A stretch of 64,000 nucleotides of DNA from JAYPAN01 sp038123715. Its GTDB lineage: Bacteria > Pseudomonadota > Alphaproteobacteria > RS24. The stretch lies in assembly GCA_038123715.1 (NCBI GenBank), contig JAYPAN010000002.1, positions 71,935 through 135,934 on the forward strand, read 5' to 3'. Positions 1 to 8,296 of this stretch are shown piece by piece (positions within the stretch are counted from its first letter, which is position 1; the number at the start of each line of letters is the position of its first letter). Under the pieces are notes generated by a model. It was not told where the DNA came from. It made no database searches and was given only the letters and a program-made list of their open reading frames with translations. The position numbers and the translations under genes are program-made.

Positions 1-358
1 CTTGCGTTTGAAACTCAAACAGATATTGCAATGTGCCTTGGGTGATTTCCGGCTGATAGGGTGTGTAGCTGGTCAGAAACTCGGAACGCTGAATAATATG
101 GTCAACCGTGGCCGGCACATGATGTTTATACGCCCCCACACCGCAGAAAAACGGCACGCTGCCCGCCGGCACATTACGCCCGGCCAGCGCCGCCAATTGC
201 CGTTCAACATGCATTTCACCCTGATGGCGTGGCAGGTCAAGCGGCGCGTCGAGCCGCGCCGCTTCCGGCACATCAACAAATAAATCATCAATTGAAGATA
301 CGCCAATATCGGCCAGCATGGCCTGGCGATCCATATTGGTCAGAGGCAAATAACGCAT
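1..358 (-). CDS. gcvPA: Glycine decarboxylase P-protein subunit 1, N-terminal part (runs off the window)
   Basis: This is the first 119 codons of the alpha subunit of the two-subunit P-protein, the PLP-dependent glycine decarboxylase of the glycine cleavage system. The minus-strand translation begins MRYLPLTNMDRQAMLADIG and contains GEMHVERQLAALAGRNV, FFCGVGAYKHHVPATV and SYTPYQPEITQGTLQY, which are hallmark stretches of GcvPA. The ATG at 358 shares one base with the gcvH stop codon (TAATG), so the two are translationally coupled. The C-terminus and the expected gcvPB lie beyond the left edge. The split P-protein is common in Alphaproteobacteria; E. coli has the fused form. Confidence 0.93.
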   Translation of the reverse strand, partial: MRYLPLTNMDRQAMLADIGVSSIDDLFVDVPEAARLDAPLDLPRHQGEMHVERQLAALAGRNVPAGSVPFFCGVGAYKHHVPATVDHIIQRSEFLTSYTPYQPEITQGTLQYLFEFQTQ

Positions 359-732
359 TATCCAAGCTCCTTCACATAATCGGCATAGGCCGCTTCATCC
401 ATCAGCCCATCCAACTCATCACTATTGGTCAGTTTCATTCTGAAAAACCAGCCCTCGCTGTCGGGCGCTTCATTGACCAACGCCGGATTGTCGGTCAGCG
501 CCTCATTGCCTTCGACAACCTCCCCGGAGACCGGCGCATAGACTTCGCTGGCCGCTTTCACACTTTCGACAACCGCCGCGTCATCGCCCTGCGCCACTTG
601 CCGACCCGATTCAGGCACTTCGACAAAAACAACATCGCCCAATTGCTCCTGTGCATAGGCGGTGATGCCAACCGTGGCGATATCGCCGTCAAGGCTGACC
701 CATTCATGGTCTTTGGTATATTTTCTGCTCAT
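358..732 (-). CDS. gcvH: Glycine cleavage system H protein
   Basis: This 124-residue lipoyl carrier shuttles the aminomethyl group between the P, T and L proteins. It starts MSRKYTKDHEWVSLDGD, and the lipoyl-lysine is Lys59 in VESVKAASEVYAPVSGEV. The open frame extends 26 codons further upstream, but that part lies in the gcvT 3' end and has no family resemblance, so the ATG at 732 is chosen. It sits 4 bp after gcvT and overlaps the gcvPA start by one base. It is one operon with both and lies downstream of the glycine riboswitch. Confidence 0.96.
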   Translation of the reverse strand: MSRKYTKDHEWVSLDGDIATVGITAYAQEQLGDVVFVEVPESGRQVAQGDDAAVVESVKAASEVYAPVSGEVVEGNEALTDNPALVNEAPDSEGWFFRMKLTNSDELDGLMDEAAYADYVKELG

Positions 733-736
733 AACA

Positions 737-1873
737 CTAACCTTTCCAATAACGCTGCGGGACAAAGGGCATTTCCGCAATTTTCGCCGGCAGAGCTTTG
801 CCGCGCACAATTAAATGAATTTCTGTGCCGGGGGCGGCATGGCTGGCGGCCACATAGCCCATCGCCACCGGTTGTCCCAAGGAAGGCGCAAAGCCGCCAC
901 TGGTAACGCTGCCGATAAGGCTGCCCTGCCGGTCTTGAATTTGTGTGCCTTCGCGCGCCGGTGCGCGCCCGTCCGGCAATATCCCGACACGCTGACGCGC
1001 AACGCCATCGGCCAATTGCCGGGTAATTTTTTCAGCTCCGGGAAAGTCGCCCGCATCGCGGCGGCGTTTCGGCACTGACCACATTAAATCGGCCTCAACC
1101 GGTGTCGTATCCGTATCAATATCATGACCATAAAGGCACAGCCCCGCCTCAAGACGCAGACTGTCGCGCGCGCCAAGCCCAATCGGTGCGACTTCATCTT
1201 CACCAAGCAGGCGCTCGGCAAAGGCAGCGGCTTGCGCTTCCGGCACGGAAATCTCAAACCCGTCCTCGCCCGTATAGCCACAGCGCGACACCAGTACTTC
1301 CTCACCTTCAAACACCATCCATGCCGCCTGCATGAAAGTCAGCGCGCGGCAATCCGGTAAAAACCGCGCCAGCACATTGACCGCTTGCGGCCCCTGCAAG
1401 GCAAGCAAAGCGCGCGCCTGCACGCGCAGACGGGCGCGTCCGGCCAGTGCCGTTTCAATATGGGCAAAATCACTTTCCTTGCACGCGGCATTGACCACCA
1501 GCCACAGCCGATTGCCAAAGCGTGTTGCCATTAAATCATCGAGAATCCCACCTTGCGGATTGGTCAATTGCGTGTAGCGAATCCGTCCTTCCGCCAGCGT
1601 GGCAATACCGCCCGGCACCAGCGCTTCAAACAGGCTGGCTGCATCTTCAGCCTCATCAAGCGGGTCAAGCCAAGCCTGCCCCATATGCGAAACATCAAAA
1701 AGACCGGCAGCCGCGCGCGTGTGCAAATGCTCCTGCATGATACCGGCCGGATATTGCACCGGCATTTCATAACCGGCAAATGGCACGATTTTCGCGCCAA
1801 GCCTTTCATGCAGGTCAAACAGCACTGTGCGCTGCAAAGCGGTTTCTTGCGGTTTCGGTAATGTCGATTCCAT
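737..1873 (-). CDS. gcvT: Glycine cleavage system T protein (aminomethyltransferase)
   Basis: This 378-residue protein transfers the methylene carbon from lipoyl-bound aminomethyl to tetrahydrofolate and releases ammonia. Family stretches are visible: LFDLHERLGAKIVPFAGYEMPVQY near the start (shown in pieces: FAGYEMPVQYPAGI), GLFDVSHMGQ, GEDGFEISV and GLGARDSLRLEAGLCLYG. The start is placed at the ATG at 1873, with GGAG upstream. The open frame continues 20 codons further but into the riboswitch 3' end. It is the first gene of the gcvT-gcvH-gcvPA operon and its 5' leader holds a tandem glycine aptamer. Confidence 0.95.
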   Translation of the reverse strand: MESTLPKPQETALQRTVLFDLHERLGAKIVPFAGYEMPVQYPAGIMQEHLHTRAAAGLFDVSHMGQAWLDPLDEAEDAASLFEALVPGGIATLAEGRIRYTQLTNPQGGILDDLMATRFGNRLWLVVNAACKESDFAHIETALAGRARLRVQARALLALQGPQAVNVLARFLPDCRALTFMQAAWMVFEGEEVLVSRCGYTGEDGFEISVPEAQAAAFAERLLGEDEVAPIGLGARDSLRLEAGLCLYGHDIDTDTTPVEADLMWSVPKRRRDAGDFPGAEKITRQLADGVARQRVGILPDGRAPAREGTQIQDRQGSLIGSVTSGGFAPSLGQPVAMGYVAASHAAPGTEIHLIVRGKALPAKIAEMPFVPQRYWKG

Positions 1874-1921
1874 TGCGGCGACTCCAATAACCCCACCGGC
1901 GCATCCGGTGGCCAAGTCGCC

Positions 1922-2110
1922 CTCCTCTGTCATGGAACCTGAGAGATTTCGGTGCCGGCTTGCGCCCGCCCCCTACCCCGTCGGTGAGCCGTTAATTCAT
2001 GCATTAAAGGCTGCTTTCCAGAGTTTCATCGCCACACGGTCCTTTTGCCTGAGAGTTTCCGAGGGCGGTTGCTCCTTCGGCCCTGCCATGATTGGCAGTG
2101 TCTCCCGTGC
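1922..2110 (-). promoter_or_regulatory. Tandem glycine riboswitch
   Basis: Read on the minus strand, the leader shows two glycine aptamers in a row. The first has CGGGAGACAC, GCCGAAGGAGCAA, CCTCGGAAACTCTCAGGCA and AAAGGACCGT. The second has CTCTGGAAAGCAG, CACCGACGGGG, GCACCGAAATCTCTCAGG and GACAGAGG. The repeated AAACTCTCAGG / AAATCTCTCAGG core is the conserved glycine-binding signature. The 3' end lies about 48 nt before the gcvT ATG. The class is known to switch gcv operons on in response to glycine; the direction of control is inferred here from that. Confidence 0.95.
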
Positions 2111-2128
2111 GGGTCTTATGTAAGCATG

Positions 2129-2156
2129 ACACTAGCACCGAGTCGCGCCGTGTCAA
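2129..2156 (-). promoter_or_regulatory. Candidate sigma70 promoter of the gcv operon
   Basis: On the minus strand a perfect TTGACA (2151-2156) is followed after 16 bp by TAGTGT (2129-2134), a weak -10. The predicted start is about ten bases upstream of the first glycine aptamer. The two elements overlap a 6-bp inverted repeat, TGACAC/GTGTCA (2127-2132 and 2150-2155), which may be chance or an operator. The position fits; the -10 match is poor. Confidence 0.45.
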
Positions 2157-2209
2157 AGCGGACGCTGCGTCGCAGGTGATATTTCTGGGGAAATCCGGTC
2201 GCAGACCGG

Positions 2210-2788
2210 CTATTCGGTCATATTAAGCCGGTCGCGCCAGACCGCCCGATTGGCCGCCAATTGCGCCTCACTCAACACAAAGCCGACCACCAAACGCCGC
2301 TTGCTGGCCGCTTGCGCCAACAGCGCATATTGCACCGGCGGCAAGGCAGCAATGAATTGGATCTCCGGCTTTTTAATCTCATATTGTGTCCGCATCAGCA
2401 CATTGTCATCCTCGCCCAAAACCGCGGTAAACAGCGGCATGGCAATGCCGGGGGTGGTTTGCTCGCCTTCAAGGGTCACTTGCGCGGTAAGCTGGTCTTT
2501 TTCATTATCCTTGAAGCAAATAAGCGAGACTTTATTCAACGCCGCGCGCGCTGTCTCATCAGCCGGTGACTGCCATAAATCAGCCGGAGCCAACACTTGA
2601 ACCGGCGGGCATTGGCGCTCGACAATCTGGCGCGGGCCACCGCCGCAGGCCGCCAAAAGCGCGGCCAGCGCCAGCACCCTCAAAGGCGCGCCAAAGCGCA
2701 AGAAACTTGACGCGGGGGCATGGCTTTGCCTATCTGTAGGCGTTCCGGCGAATGATTTGCTTTGCTGGGTCATAAGTGATTGCGACAT
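2210..2788 (-). CDS. Putative lipoprotein of unknown function
   Basis: This is a 192-residue predicted outer-envelope lipoprotein. After a long polar N-terminus there is a hydrophobic stretch (VLALAALLAAC) ending in a lipobox, followed by CGGGPRQIVERQCPP. The mature part has one more cysteine pair candidate (the Cys in ERQCPP and the Cys in LICFKDNEKDQ) and a QYEIKKPEIQF segment. I do not recognise a named family. Starts at 2788 (MSQSLMTQQ) or 2773 (MTQQ) are both possible and neither has a strong ribosome site. It is divergent from ispH with 67 bp between. Confidence 0.65.
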   Translation of the reverse strand: MSQSLMTQQSKSFAGTPTDRQSHAPASSFLRFGAPLRVLALAALLAACGGGPRQIVERQCPPVQVLAPADLWQSPADETARAALNKVSLICFKDNEKDQLTAQVTLEGEQTTPGIAMPLFTAVLGEDDNVLMRTQYEIKKPEIQFIAALPPVQYALLAQAASKRRLVVGFVLSEAQLAANRAVWRDRLNMTE

Positions 2789-2855
2789 TATCCAAACCCG
2801 GCCTTGCCGACAAGCCAAATTGCCCCTATCCGGCGATAAAGTAACAGGAGACTAT

Positions 2856-3857
2856 GTGAGCGCTGACCAGAACAACCGGCTGAAGCTGCGTTTAATGCTG
2901 GCAAAACCGCGCGGGTTTTGTGCCGGTGTGGACAGGGCGGTGCAAATTGTCGAGCGCGCGCTGGAAAAATACGGCGCGCCCGTCTATGTGCGCCATGAAA
3001 TAGTCCATAATGCACGCGTAGTCGGGCGGCTGGAACAAATGGGCGCGATTTTTGTCGATGAGTTGGATGCCGTGCCAAATGGCGCGCCGGTGATTTTTTC
3101 CGCCCACGGGGTTGCCAAATCCGTGCCGCAAGCGGCTGATGCGCGCGGGCTGAACTGGCTTGATGCCACCTGCCCGCTTGTGTCCAAAGTGCATATTGAG
3201 GCCGCGCGCCATTTCGAGGCAGGCTATCATATTTTGCTGGTCGGCCATGCCGGACATCCGGAAGTTATCGGCACAATGGGGCAAGTGCCGAACGGCAATA
3301 TGACCCTGATTGAAACCGAAGCGGATGTTGCCGGTTTCGCCCCGCCGGTTGATGAGCAAGGCAGCATGCGACCCTTGGCCTATGTCACGCAGACCACATT
3401 ATCGGTTGATGATACGGCCTCCATTATTGCCGCTTTGCAAGCGCGCTTTCCCGATATTGCGCCGCCGCATAAAGACGATATTTGCTATGCCACCACCAAT
3501 CGGCAGGCCGCGGTCAAGCAGATGTCATCGCAAGCTGACCATATTCTTGTTATTGGCGCGCCCAATTCATCCAATTCGCAAAGGCTGGTCGAGGTCGCCC
3601 TGCGCGCCGGTTGCGCCAATGCCGAGCTGGTTGGCGGCGCCGATGATATTGACTGGACGGCGTTACAGGCGGCGGCGCAAAACAGCAGCGATATTATGTC
3701 GGTCGGGCTGACCGCCGGTGCCTCGGCGCCGGAAGAAATCACCCGCGAAGTGATTGCCGCTTTTGAGGCGCGCTTTCATGTGCAGCTTGAGGAATTATCC
3801 GGCATTGAAGAACATGTGCATTTCAAATTGCCGCGCAGCCTGCGGGAAACTGCCTAA
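2856..3857 (+). CDS. ispH: 4-hydroxy-3-methylbut-2-enyl diphosphate reductase (IspH/LytB)
   Basis: This is the last enzyme of the MEP isoprenoid pathway, an iron-sulfur reductase giving IPP and DMAPP. The three cluster cysteines are visible: Cys22 in PRGFCAGVDRAV, Cys106 in LDATCPLVSKVH and Cys210 in DDICYATTNRQ. The catalytic glutamate is Glu136 in GHPEVIGTMGQ. The product is 333 residues. A GTG start at 2856 is chosen because ACAGGAG lies 5 bases before it; the longer open frame upstream overlaps the divergent lipoprotein gene and has no family similarity. Only 2 bp separate it from thrB. Confidence 0.96.
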   Translation: MSADQNNRLKLRLMLAKPRGFCAGVDRAVQIVERALEKYGAPVYVRHEIVHNARVVGRLEQMGAIFVDELDAVPNGAPVIFSAHGVAKSVPQAADARGLNWLDATCPLVSKVHIEAARHFEAGYHILLVGHAGHPEVIGTMGQVPNGNMTLIETEADVAGFAPPVDEQGSMRPLAYVTQTTLSVDDTASIIAALQARFPDIAPPHKDDICYATTNRQAAVKQMSSQADHILVIGAPNSSNSQRLVEVALRAGCANAELVGGADDIDWTALQAAAQNSSDIMSVGLTAGASAPEEITREVIAAFEARFHVQLEELSGIEEHVHFKLPRSLRETA

Positions 3858-3859
3858 AA

Positions 3860-4834
3860 ATGGCGGTGTTCACCCAAATCACGCAAGCCGCGCTGGACGC
3901 TTTTCTGACCGGCTATGGCCTGTCGCCGCCCTTCACCGCCACTGGCATTGCGGCGGGGGTGCAGAACACAAATTATCTGGTGACGGCTGAAAATAACCGT
4001 TATGTGCTGACGCTTTATGAGGACACGGAGACCGGCGTTGCCCCGCAGGATTTGCCGTTTTTTCTGTCGCTGATGCAGCATCTCGGCGCGGCAGGTATTT
4101 CATGCCCCTGCCCGCTTGAGCGCGATGGCGCGGCGCTGTCAGGCGAATTGGCCGGACGCCCTGCCGCGCTGGTCAGTTTTCTTGGCGGGCGCAGCGCAAA
4201 AACGCCCAAGCCGCAACATTGCCACGCCGCCGGTGCCGGTATGGCGCAAATGCATCTGGCCGCCGATGATTTCGGCCAGACCCGCGCCAACACGCATTCA
4301 GTCAGGGATTGGCCGGAATTATTCGCCGTGTGCCGCGCCCGTGCCAATGCGGTTGCGCCGGAGCTTGCCGAAACCATTGAGGGTGAGCTTGCGCGCATAA
4401 CCGACCAATGGCCGCATGATTTACCGCGCGGCATTATCCATGCCGATTATTTCCCCGATAATGTGTTTTTCGACAAAACATCCCTGTCCGGAATTATTGA
4501 CTTTTACTTCGCCTGCGAGGATGCGCTGGCCTATGATGTGGCCATTGCGCTGAATGCTTGGTGTTTTGAAGCCGATATCAGTTTTAACATCACCAAGGCG
4601 CGCGCCTTTCTGGATGGCTATCAGAGCGTTCGACGCCTGCAAGAGGACGAGCTGGCCGCCCTGCCTGTTTTGTGCAGCGGCGCGGCCATGCGGTTTTTGC
4701 TGACGCGGCTGCATGACTGGCTGCACCGGCAAGATGAAGCGCTGGTTGTGCCGAAAAACCCGACCGATTATTTGCGGCGTTTGCGCTTTCACCGCAAGGC
4801 CAACAGCGCCGCCGATTATGGCGTGACCGGATAG
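3860..4834 (+). CDS. thrB: Homoserine kinase, aminoglycoside-phosphotransferase type
   Basis: This 324-residue enzyme phosphorylates L-homoserine in threonine synthesis and supplies the substrate of ThrC, encoded at 8913-10313. It belongs to the APH-fold family (ThrB2), not the GHMP family. The start MAVFTQITQAALDAFLTGYG and the catalytic loop IIHADYFPDNVFF (HxDxxxxN) followed by GIIDFYFACED are characteristic. It sits in an ispH-thrB-rnhA run, an arrangement known from other Alphaproteobacteria. Confidence 0.93.
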   Translation: MAVFTQITQAALDAFLTGYGLSPPFTATGIAAGVQNTNYLVTAENNRYVLTLYEDTETGVAPQDLPFFLSLMQHLGAAGISCPCPLERDGAALSGELAGRPAALVSFLGGRSAKTPKPQHCHAAGAGMAQMHLAADDFGQTRANTHSVRDWPELFAVCRARANAVAPELAETIEGELARITDQWPHDLPRGIIHADYFPDNVFFDKTSLSGIIDFYFACEDALAYDVAIALNAWCFEADISFNITKARAFLDGYQSVRRLQEDELAALPVLCSGAAMRFLLTRLHDWLHRQDEALVVPKNPTDYLRRLRFHRKANSAADYGVTG

Positions 4835-4853
4835 CCGATAAAAGGAGACAGCA

Positions 4854-5297
4854 ATGGCTGATGCCGATTATGAGATTTTCACCGATGGTGCCTGTTCCGG
4901 CAATCCCGGCCCCGGCGGCTGGGGTGCAAGGCTGGAAGGGCCGGACGGTATTGTCGAATTAAAGGGCGGGGAAAAATCAACCACCAATAATCGCATGGAA
5001 TTGATGGCCGCTATTGAAGCGCTGAAAAGCCTGCCTGAGGGCAGCGCCATTCGGCTGGTGACCGACAGCACTTATGTAAAAGACGGCATTACATCATGGA
5101 TGGCCAATTGGAAGCGCAATGGCTGGAAAACCGCCGCCAAAAAGCCGGTCAAAAATGTCGATTTATGGCAAGCGCTGGACGCCCAATGCGTCCGCCACCA
5201 AGTCGCTTGGGCTTGGGTGAAAGGCCATGCGGGACATGCCGGCAATGAACGCGCCGATGAGCTGGCGCGCCTTGGCATGGCTCCTTATATGATTTGA
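4854..5297 (+). CDS. rnhA: Ribonuclease HI
   Basis: This 147-residue nuclease removes RNA from RNA-DNA hybrids. The full catalytic set is present: Asp11 (FTDGACSGNPGPGGWGA), Glu49 (NNRMELMAAIEAL), Asp71 (VTDSTYVKDGI), His125 and Asp135 (KGHAGHAGNERADELA), matching D10, E48, D70, H124 and D134 of E. coli. AAAGGAG precedes the ATG. It is the last gene of the ispH-thrB-rnhA unit and ends 4 bp before the convergent peroxiredoxin gene. Confidence 0.97.
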   Translation: MADADYEIFTDGACSGNPGPGGWGARLEGPDGIVELKGGEKSTTNNRMELMAAIEALKSLPEGSAIRLVTDSTYVKDGITSWMANWKRNGWKTAAKKPVKNVDLWQALDAQCVRHQVAWAWVKGHAGHAGNERADELARLGMAPYMI

Positions 5298-5301
5298 CCG
5301 G

Positions 5302-5790
5302 TCAGCCGAGTTGCGACAGCAGGTTTTCCGCGCCGCTGTCAACCGCCTTGCCCGGATTCTGCTCAAGATTCAGTGTCTCGACCACGCCGTCGCGCACCAG
5401 CATGGAATAGCGCAGCGAGCGTGTGCCCATGCCAAAGCCTGAGCCGTCCATGCTGAGACCCATTTTTTGCGTCATCTCGGCATTGCCGTCAGCCACCATC
5501 ATCACCTTGCCGGTCGCGCCCTGCTGTTGACCCCAAGCGCCCATGACAAAGGCATCATTCACCGACAGGCAGACAATCGTGTCCACACCGCCAGCGCGCA
5601 ATTCTTCCGCCTTTTCAATATAGCCCGGCAAATGCTGGTTGGAGCAGGTCGGGGTAAATGCGCCCGGCAGGGCAAACAGCGCCACTGTTTTGCCTGCGAA
5701 CAGCTCGTCCGTGCTTATCGGCGTTGGCCCGGCATCGGTCATGTGCATAAGCTGGGCTGCGGGTATTTTATCTCCGGCTTTGATGGTCAT
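5302..5790 (-). CDS. Peroxiredoxin of the Prx5/AHP1 type
   Basis: This is a 162-residue cytoplasmic thiol peroxidase for hydrogen peroxide and alkyl peroxides. The peroxidatic cysteine is Cys49 in LPGAFTPTCSNQHLPGY, and a second cysteine, Cys74 (IVCLSVNDAF), lies on the segment that follows in this family. The length and FGMGTRSLRYSMLV near the C-terminus fit the Prx5 group. The ATG overlaps the stop of the upstream DsbD-alpha-like gene by 4 nt (ATGA), so the two are made together. The likely reductant (glutaredoxin or thioredoxin) cannot be told from sequence. Confidence 0.92.
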   Translation of the reverse strand: MTIKAGDKIPAAQLMHMTDAGPTPISTDELFAGKTVALFALPGAFTPTCSNQHLPGYIEKAEELRAGGVDTIVCLSVNDAFVMGAWGQQQGATGKVMMVADGNAEMTQKMGLSMDGSGFGMGTRSLRYSMLVRDGVVETLNLEQNPGKAVDSGAENLLSQLG

Positions 5791-6629
5791 TTTGTCACCT
5801 CATTATCATCTTCGGTTTGCGACATAAGTCTGTGATCGGTGACTTTTACAAGCTGTTCAATCGCATGGCTACCGTCTCGAACAATAAAATTCAGCGACCG
5901 ACCAATTAATGGATGGTCAAGTTTCGACCAAGCCGGCATTTCAACCAGAAATGCATCTGGGTGGCGCGCGGCAATATGCGGGCTGCCCAACACATCATGC
6001 GGGCCGGGCACAGCCATCAGCACCGGATTTTCAAGCGCTTGACCGGTAATCACCACTTGCAGGGAAACCCCGTCAAAACTGGCATTGTCAATCGCCAGAC
6101 GCGCAGAAGGCGCAGCTGGTCGAGCCGCCAAAACCTGCCCGATAAAGGCATTATCCGCCGGTGCGCTGCTGGCCTGCCAATCCAGCGCCAGCGATAATTC
6201 AACCGGAATACAAATCTCTCGGCATACGCCGATAAACGCCTCAAGGCTTAATCGCCCTTGCGGGCGCGTCAATGGCGCGGCAAAGCCGACCTGCCCCGTA
6301 TAGCCGTAAAAGCCGCCCGCCTCATCGTCAAAAAAATACGGTGCTTGATAAATGACCGACCCGAAGGCCGTTTCGCTGGAACCGGTGAAAGTGAATTCGG
6401 GGCTGATGCCGCTGGCGCCGGGATATTGCCAGTAACTGTGCCAGCCGGGCGCCAAATCAAGCTGCACGGCAATATAGGCCTGACCGTCATATTGGCCGGT
6501 AACCAGACGGGCGCGGCCATTATTAAAATCCTGCCAGTCGGAACTGGCCGCCAAAGCCTGCCCGTGCAGACTTGCCACCATGAACAAGACCGGAAAAACC
6601 CGCATAAAATATGCCCGAACGCTTTGCAT
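5787..6629 (-). CDS. Stand-alone DsbD-alpha-like periplasmic thiol protein
   Basis: This is a 280-residue secreted protein. A signal peptide ends near QALA (VFPVLFMVASLHGQALA) and the mature part begins ASSDWQDF. The body resembles the N-terminal immunoglobulin-like domain of DsbD/ScsB: LAPGWHSYWQYPGASGISP, then a cysteine pair in GVCREICIPVEL, the place of the DsbD-alpha redox pair. No membrane beta or thioredoxin gamma domain follows, so the partner electron donor is encoded elsewhere. The start at 6629 has AAGGG upstream; longer starts exist. The stop overlaps the peroxiredoxin start (ATGA). A role in periplasmic disulfide reduction is inferred. Confidence 0.75.
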   Translation of the reverse strand: MQSVRAYFMRVFPVLFMVASLHGQALAASSDWQDFNNGRARLVTGQYDGQAYIAVQLDLAPGWHSYWQYPGASGISPEFTFTGSSETAFGSVIYQAPYFFDDEAGGFYGYTGQVGFAAPLTRPQGRLSLEAFIGVCREICIPVELSLALDWQASSAPADNAFIGQVLAARPAAPSARLAIDNASFDGVSLQVVITGQALENPVLMAVPGPHDVLGSPHIAARHPDAFLVEMPAWSKLDHPLIGRSLNFIVRDGSHAIEQLVKVTDHRLMSQTEDDNEVTK

Positions 6630-6777
6630 GGGCCCTTTATACATTGTTTTGCGGCAGGCGACGAGCAGGTTTTGGCTGGCAGGGGACAAAACAGCACCAT
6701 AGCGTTGCCGATATAACGCTTGGCCGGGCAGCGCAAAAAAAGTTGTCAGCCTGCAATGGCCTGCCTAACATCTTGGC

Positions 6778-7344
6778 ATGAGCAAAACCGATATTGACAA
6801 TTTGCAGGGCAAACTCCTGCTCGCCATGCCGGATATGGGCGACCCGCGCTTTGAACGCAGCGCGATTTACATTTTGTCGCATAATGATGAGGGCGCGATG
6901 GGTTTTGTGATTAACCAACCGGCTGAAGGGCTGACGCTGAAAGATATATTACAAAACATGCCGGAAGAAATCGGCCGCACCGGTCTGGTCAATATGCCGA
7001 TATTCATTGGCGGGCCGGTGCAAGGCGAAAATGGCTATGTGCTGTTCACCGCCGCGCCGCGCTCCAATGACAGCGAACAAGTGCCGGTGCAGGTCACACA
7101 ATCGGTCGAGATATTGAGAGATGCCGCGCGCAATCGCGGGCCGGCGCATATGCGCCTTGTGCTGGGCTATGCCGGATGGGGGCCTGGGCAATTGGAGGGC
7201 GAATTGCAAGATAATGCTTGGCTGGTGGCGGCAGGCGACCAAAGCCTGATTTTCGACCCGCGACCGGAAGAAATATGGGGCAAGGCCGTTGCCAGCCTCG
7301 GCATTGACCCTGCTCTGCTCAGCCAAAGCGGCGGCGAAGCATGA
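6778..7344 (+). CDS. YqgE/AlgH family protein (UPF0301)
   Basis: This is a 188-residue soluble protein of the widespread YqgE/AlgH family, whose biochemical role is not established. Family stretches are LQGKLLLAMPDMGDPRFERS, HNDEGAMGFVINQP, IGGPVQGENGYVL and VLGYAGWGPGQLEGEL. It is divergent from the DsbD-alpha-like gene, 148 bp away, and converges with the membrane protein gene at 7351. Synteny with a peroxiredoxin and a DsbD-domain gene does not by itself reveal function. Confidence 0.93.
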   Translation: MSKTDIDNLQGKLLLAMPDMGDPRFERSAIYILSHNDEGAMGFVINQPAEGLTLKDILQNMPEEIGRTGLVNMPIFIGGPVQGENGYVLFTAAPRSNDSEQVPVQVTQSVEILRDAARNRGPAHMRLVLGYAGWGPGQLEGELQDNAWLVAAGDQSLIFDPRPEEIWGKAVASLGIDPALLSQSGGEA

Positions 7345-7350
7345 GGGGGA

Positions 7351-8292
7351 TTATATGGTCAGAGGGGTTGTGTCGAAGCGGCGTTCCGGCACGAACAGCG
7401 CACCGATAAGACCGGCGGCAATCGTCATCACCAGACCCATATCAATCAAATCGCCGGTCAGCAGGCCGGCATATTCCGGCGCGACCAGCGCGGCGATAAT
7501 AAAACCGGCCATCACGCCAAGGCAAATATCGCAGGATATGACAACCCGCGTCCAGTAATTGCGATGCACAACACGGCGCATCACAAGATTCAAATGCGCC
7601 AGCCCAATCAGCATCAAGGCGGCGGTGACACACCCCCTTATCAGCAAAATCCGGTTTTCGGCCAGCATGGTCGCCAAGCCAAGCAGCCCAGTCAGATTTT
7701 CTAGCCACAGGCTGGCCAGCAAAAACAACATGCTGGAGGCCATGACACAGGCATAAAGCGCGCGGCGCGAGCGCCGATACAGACCAACAAACAGACCGGC
7801 CAGCAACATGACACTCAATAATGAGAACAGGAAAAGGCGCATGGTGTCGCGGCGCGCTTCCAGCTCGGCAAAATAGGCCGGTGTCCATAAATATAGCCCC
7901 GGCGCCGCATCATCACCGAAAAGCTGATATGTCATCACGCTTGCGGGCGGGGCGAAAAAAGTCAAATGGCCGGGTCTGTCGGGCGCGGTGGCAAATTCAG
8001 TGTCGTCGGAAGCAAACAGCCGCAAGCCGGGCGGCGGTGGCGCATCGGGCATAAAGGCGCGCAGCAAAACCGGCAGGCGCGCGCGCGTGATAAGCAAAAC
8101 AAGGCGGCTGTCATCGCCATTGCGGACAGCAAAAAGCGGCGTCGGCTCACGCTCGGTTATCAGCGGCGATAAATGGGTGACGCTGAAGCGGCTGTCCAAA
8201 CGCATGGCGTCAAGCGCTTGCGCGGGAACGGCCAGCATAAGCAGCATGAAAACCGGCAGCAAAGAGATGGCAAGGCGGGACAAAATGGCCAT
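7351..8292 (-). CDS. Membrane protein with extracytoplasmic domain, 7TMR-DISM-like, no output domain
   Basis: This 313-residue protein has a signal sequence (LAISLLPVFMLLMLAVPAQA), then about 115 extracytoplasmic residues with FFAPPASVMTYQLFGDD, and then five or six membrane helices (for example LFLFSLLSVMLLAGLFVGLY and the stretch before VAPEYAG). It ends ten residues after the last helix. The layout is like the sensor half of 7TMR-DISM signalling proteins, but no kinase, GGDEF or EAL domain follows. It is the last gene of the run that begins with the oxidase genes, 4 bp behind the acetyltransferase gene. Function unknown. Confidence 0.6.
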   Translation of the reverse strand: MAILSRLAISLLPVFMLLMLAVPAQALDAMRLDSRFSVTHLSPLITEREPTPLFAVRNGDDSRLVLLITRARLPVLLRAFMPDAPPPPGLRLFASDDTEFATAPDRPGHLTFFAPPASVMTYQLFGDDAAPGLYLWTPAYFAELEARRDTMRLFLFSLLSVMLLAGLFVGLYRRSRRALYACVMASSMLFLLASLWLENLTGLLGLATMLAENRILLIRGCVTAALMLIGLAHLNLVMRRVVHRNYWTRVVISCDICLGVMAGFIIAALVAPEYAGLLTGDLIDMGLVMTIAAGLIGALFVPERRFDTTPLTI

Positions 8293-8296
8293 TGGG

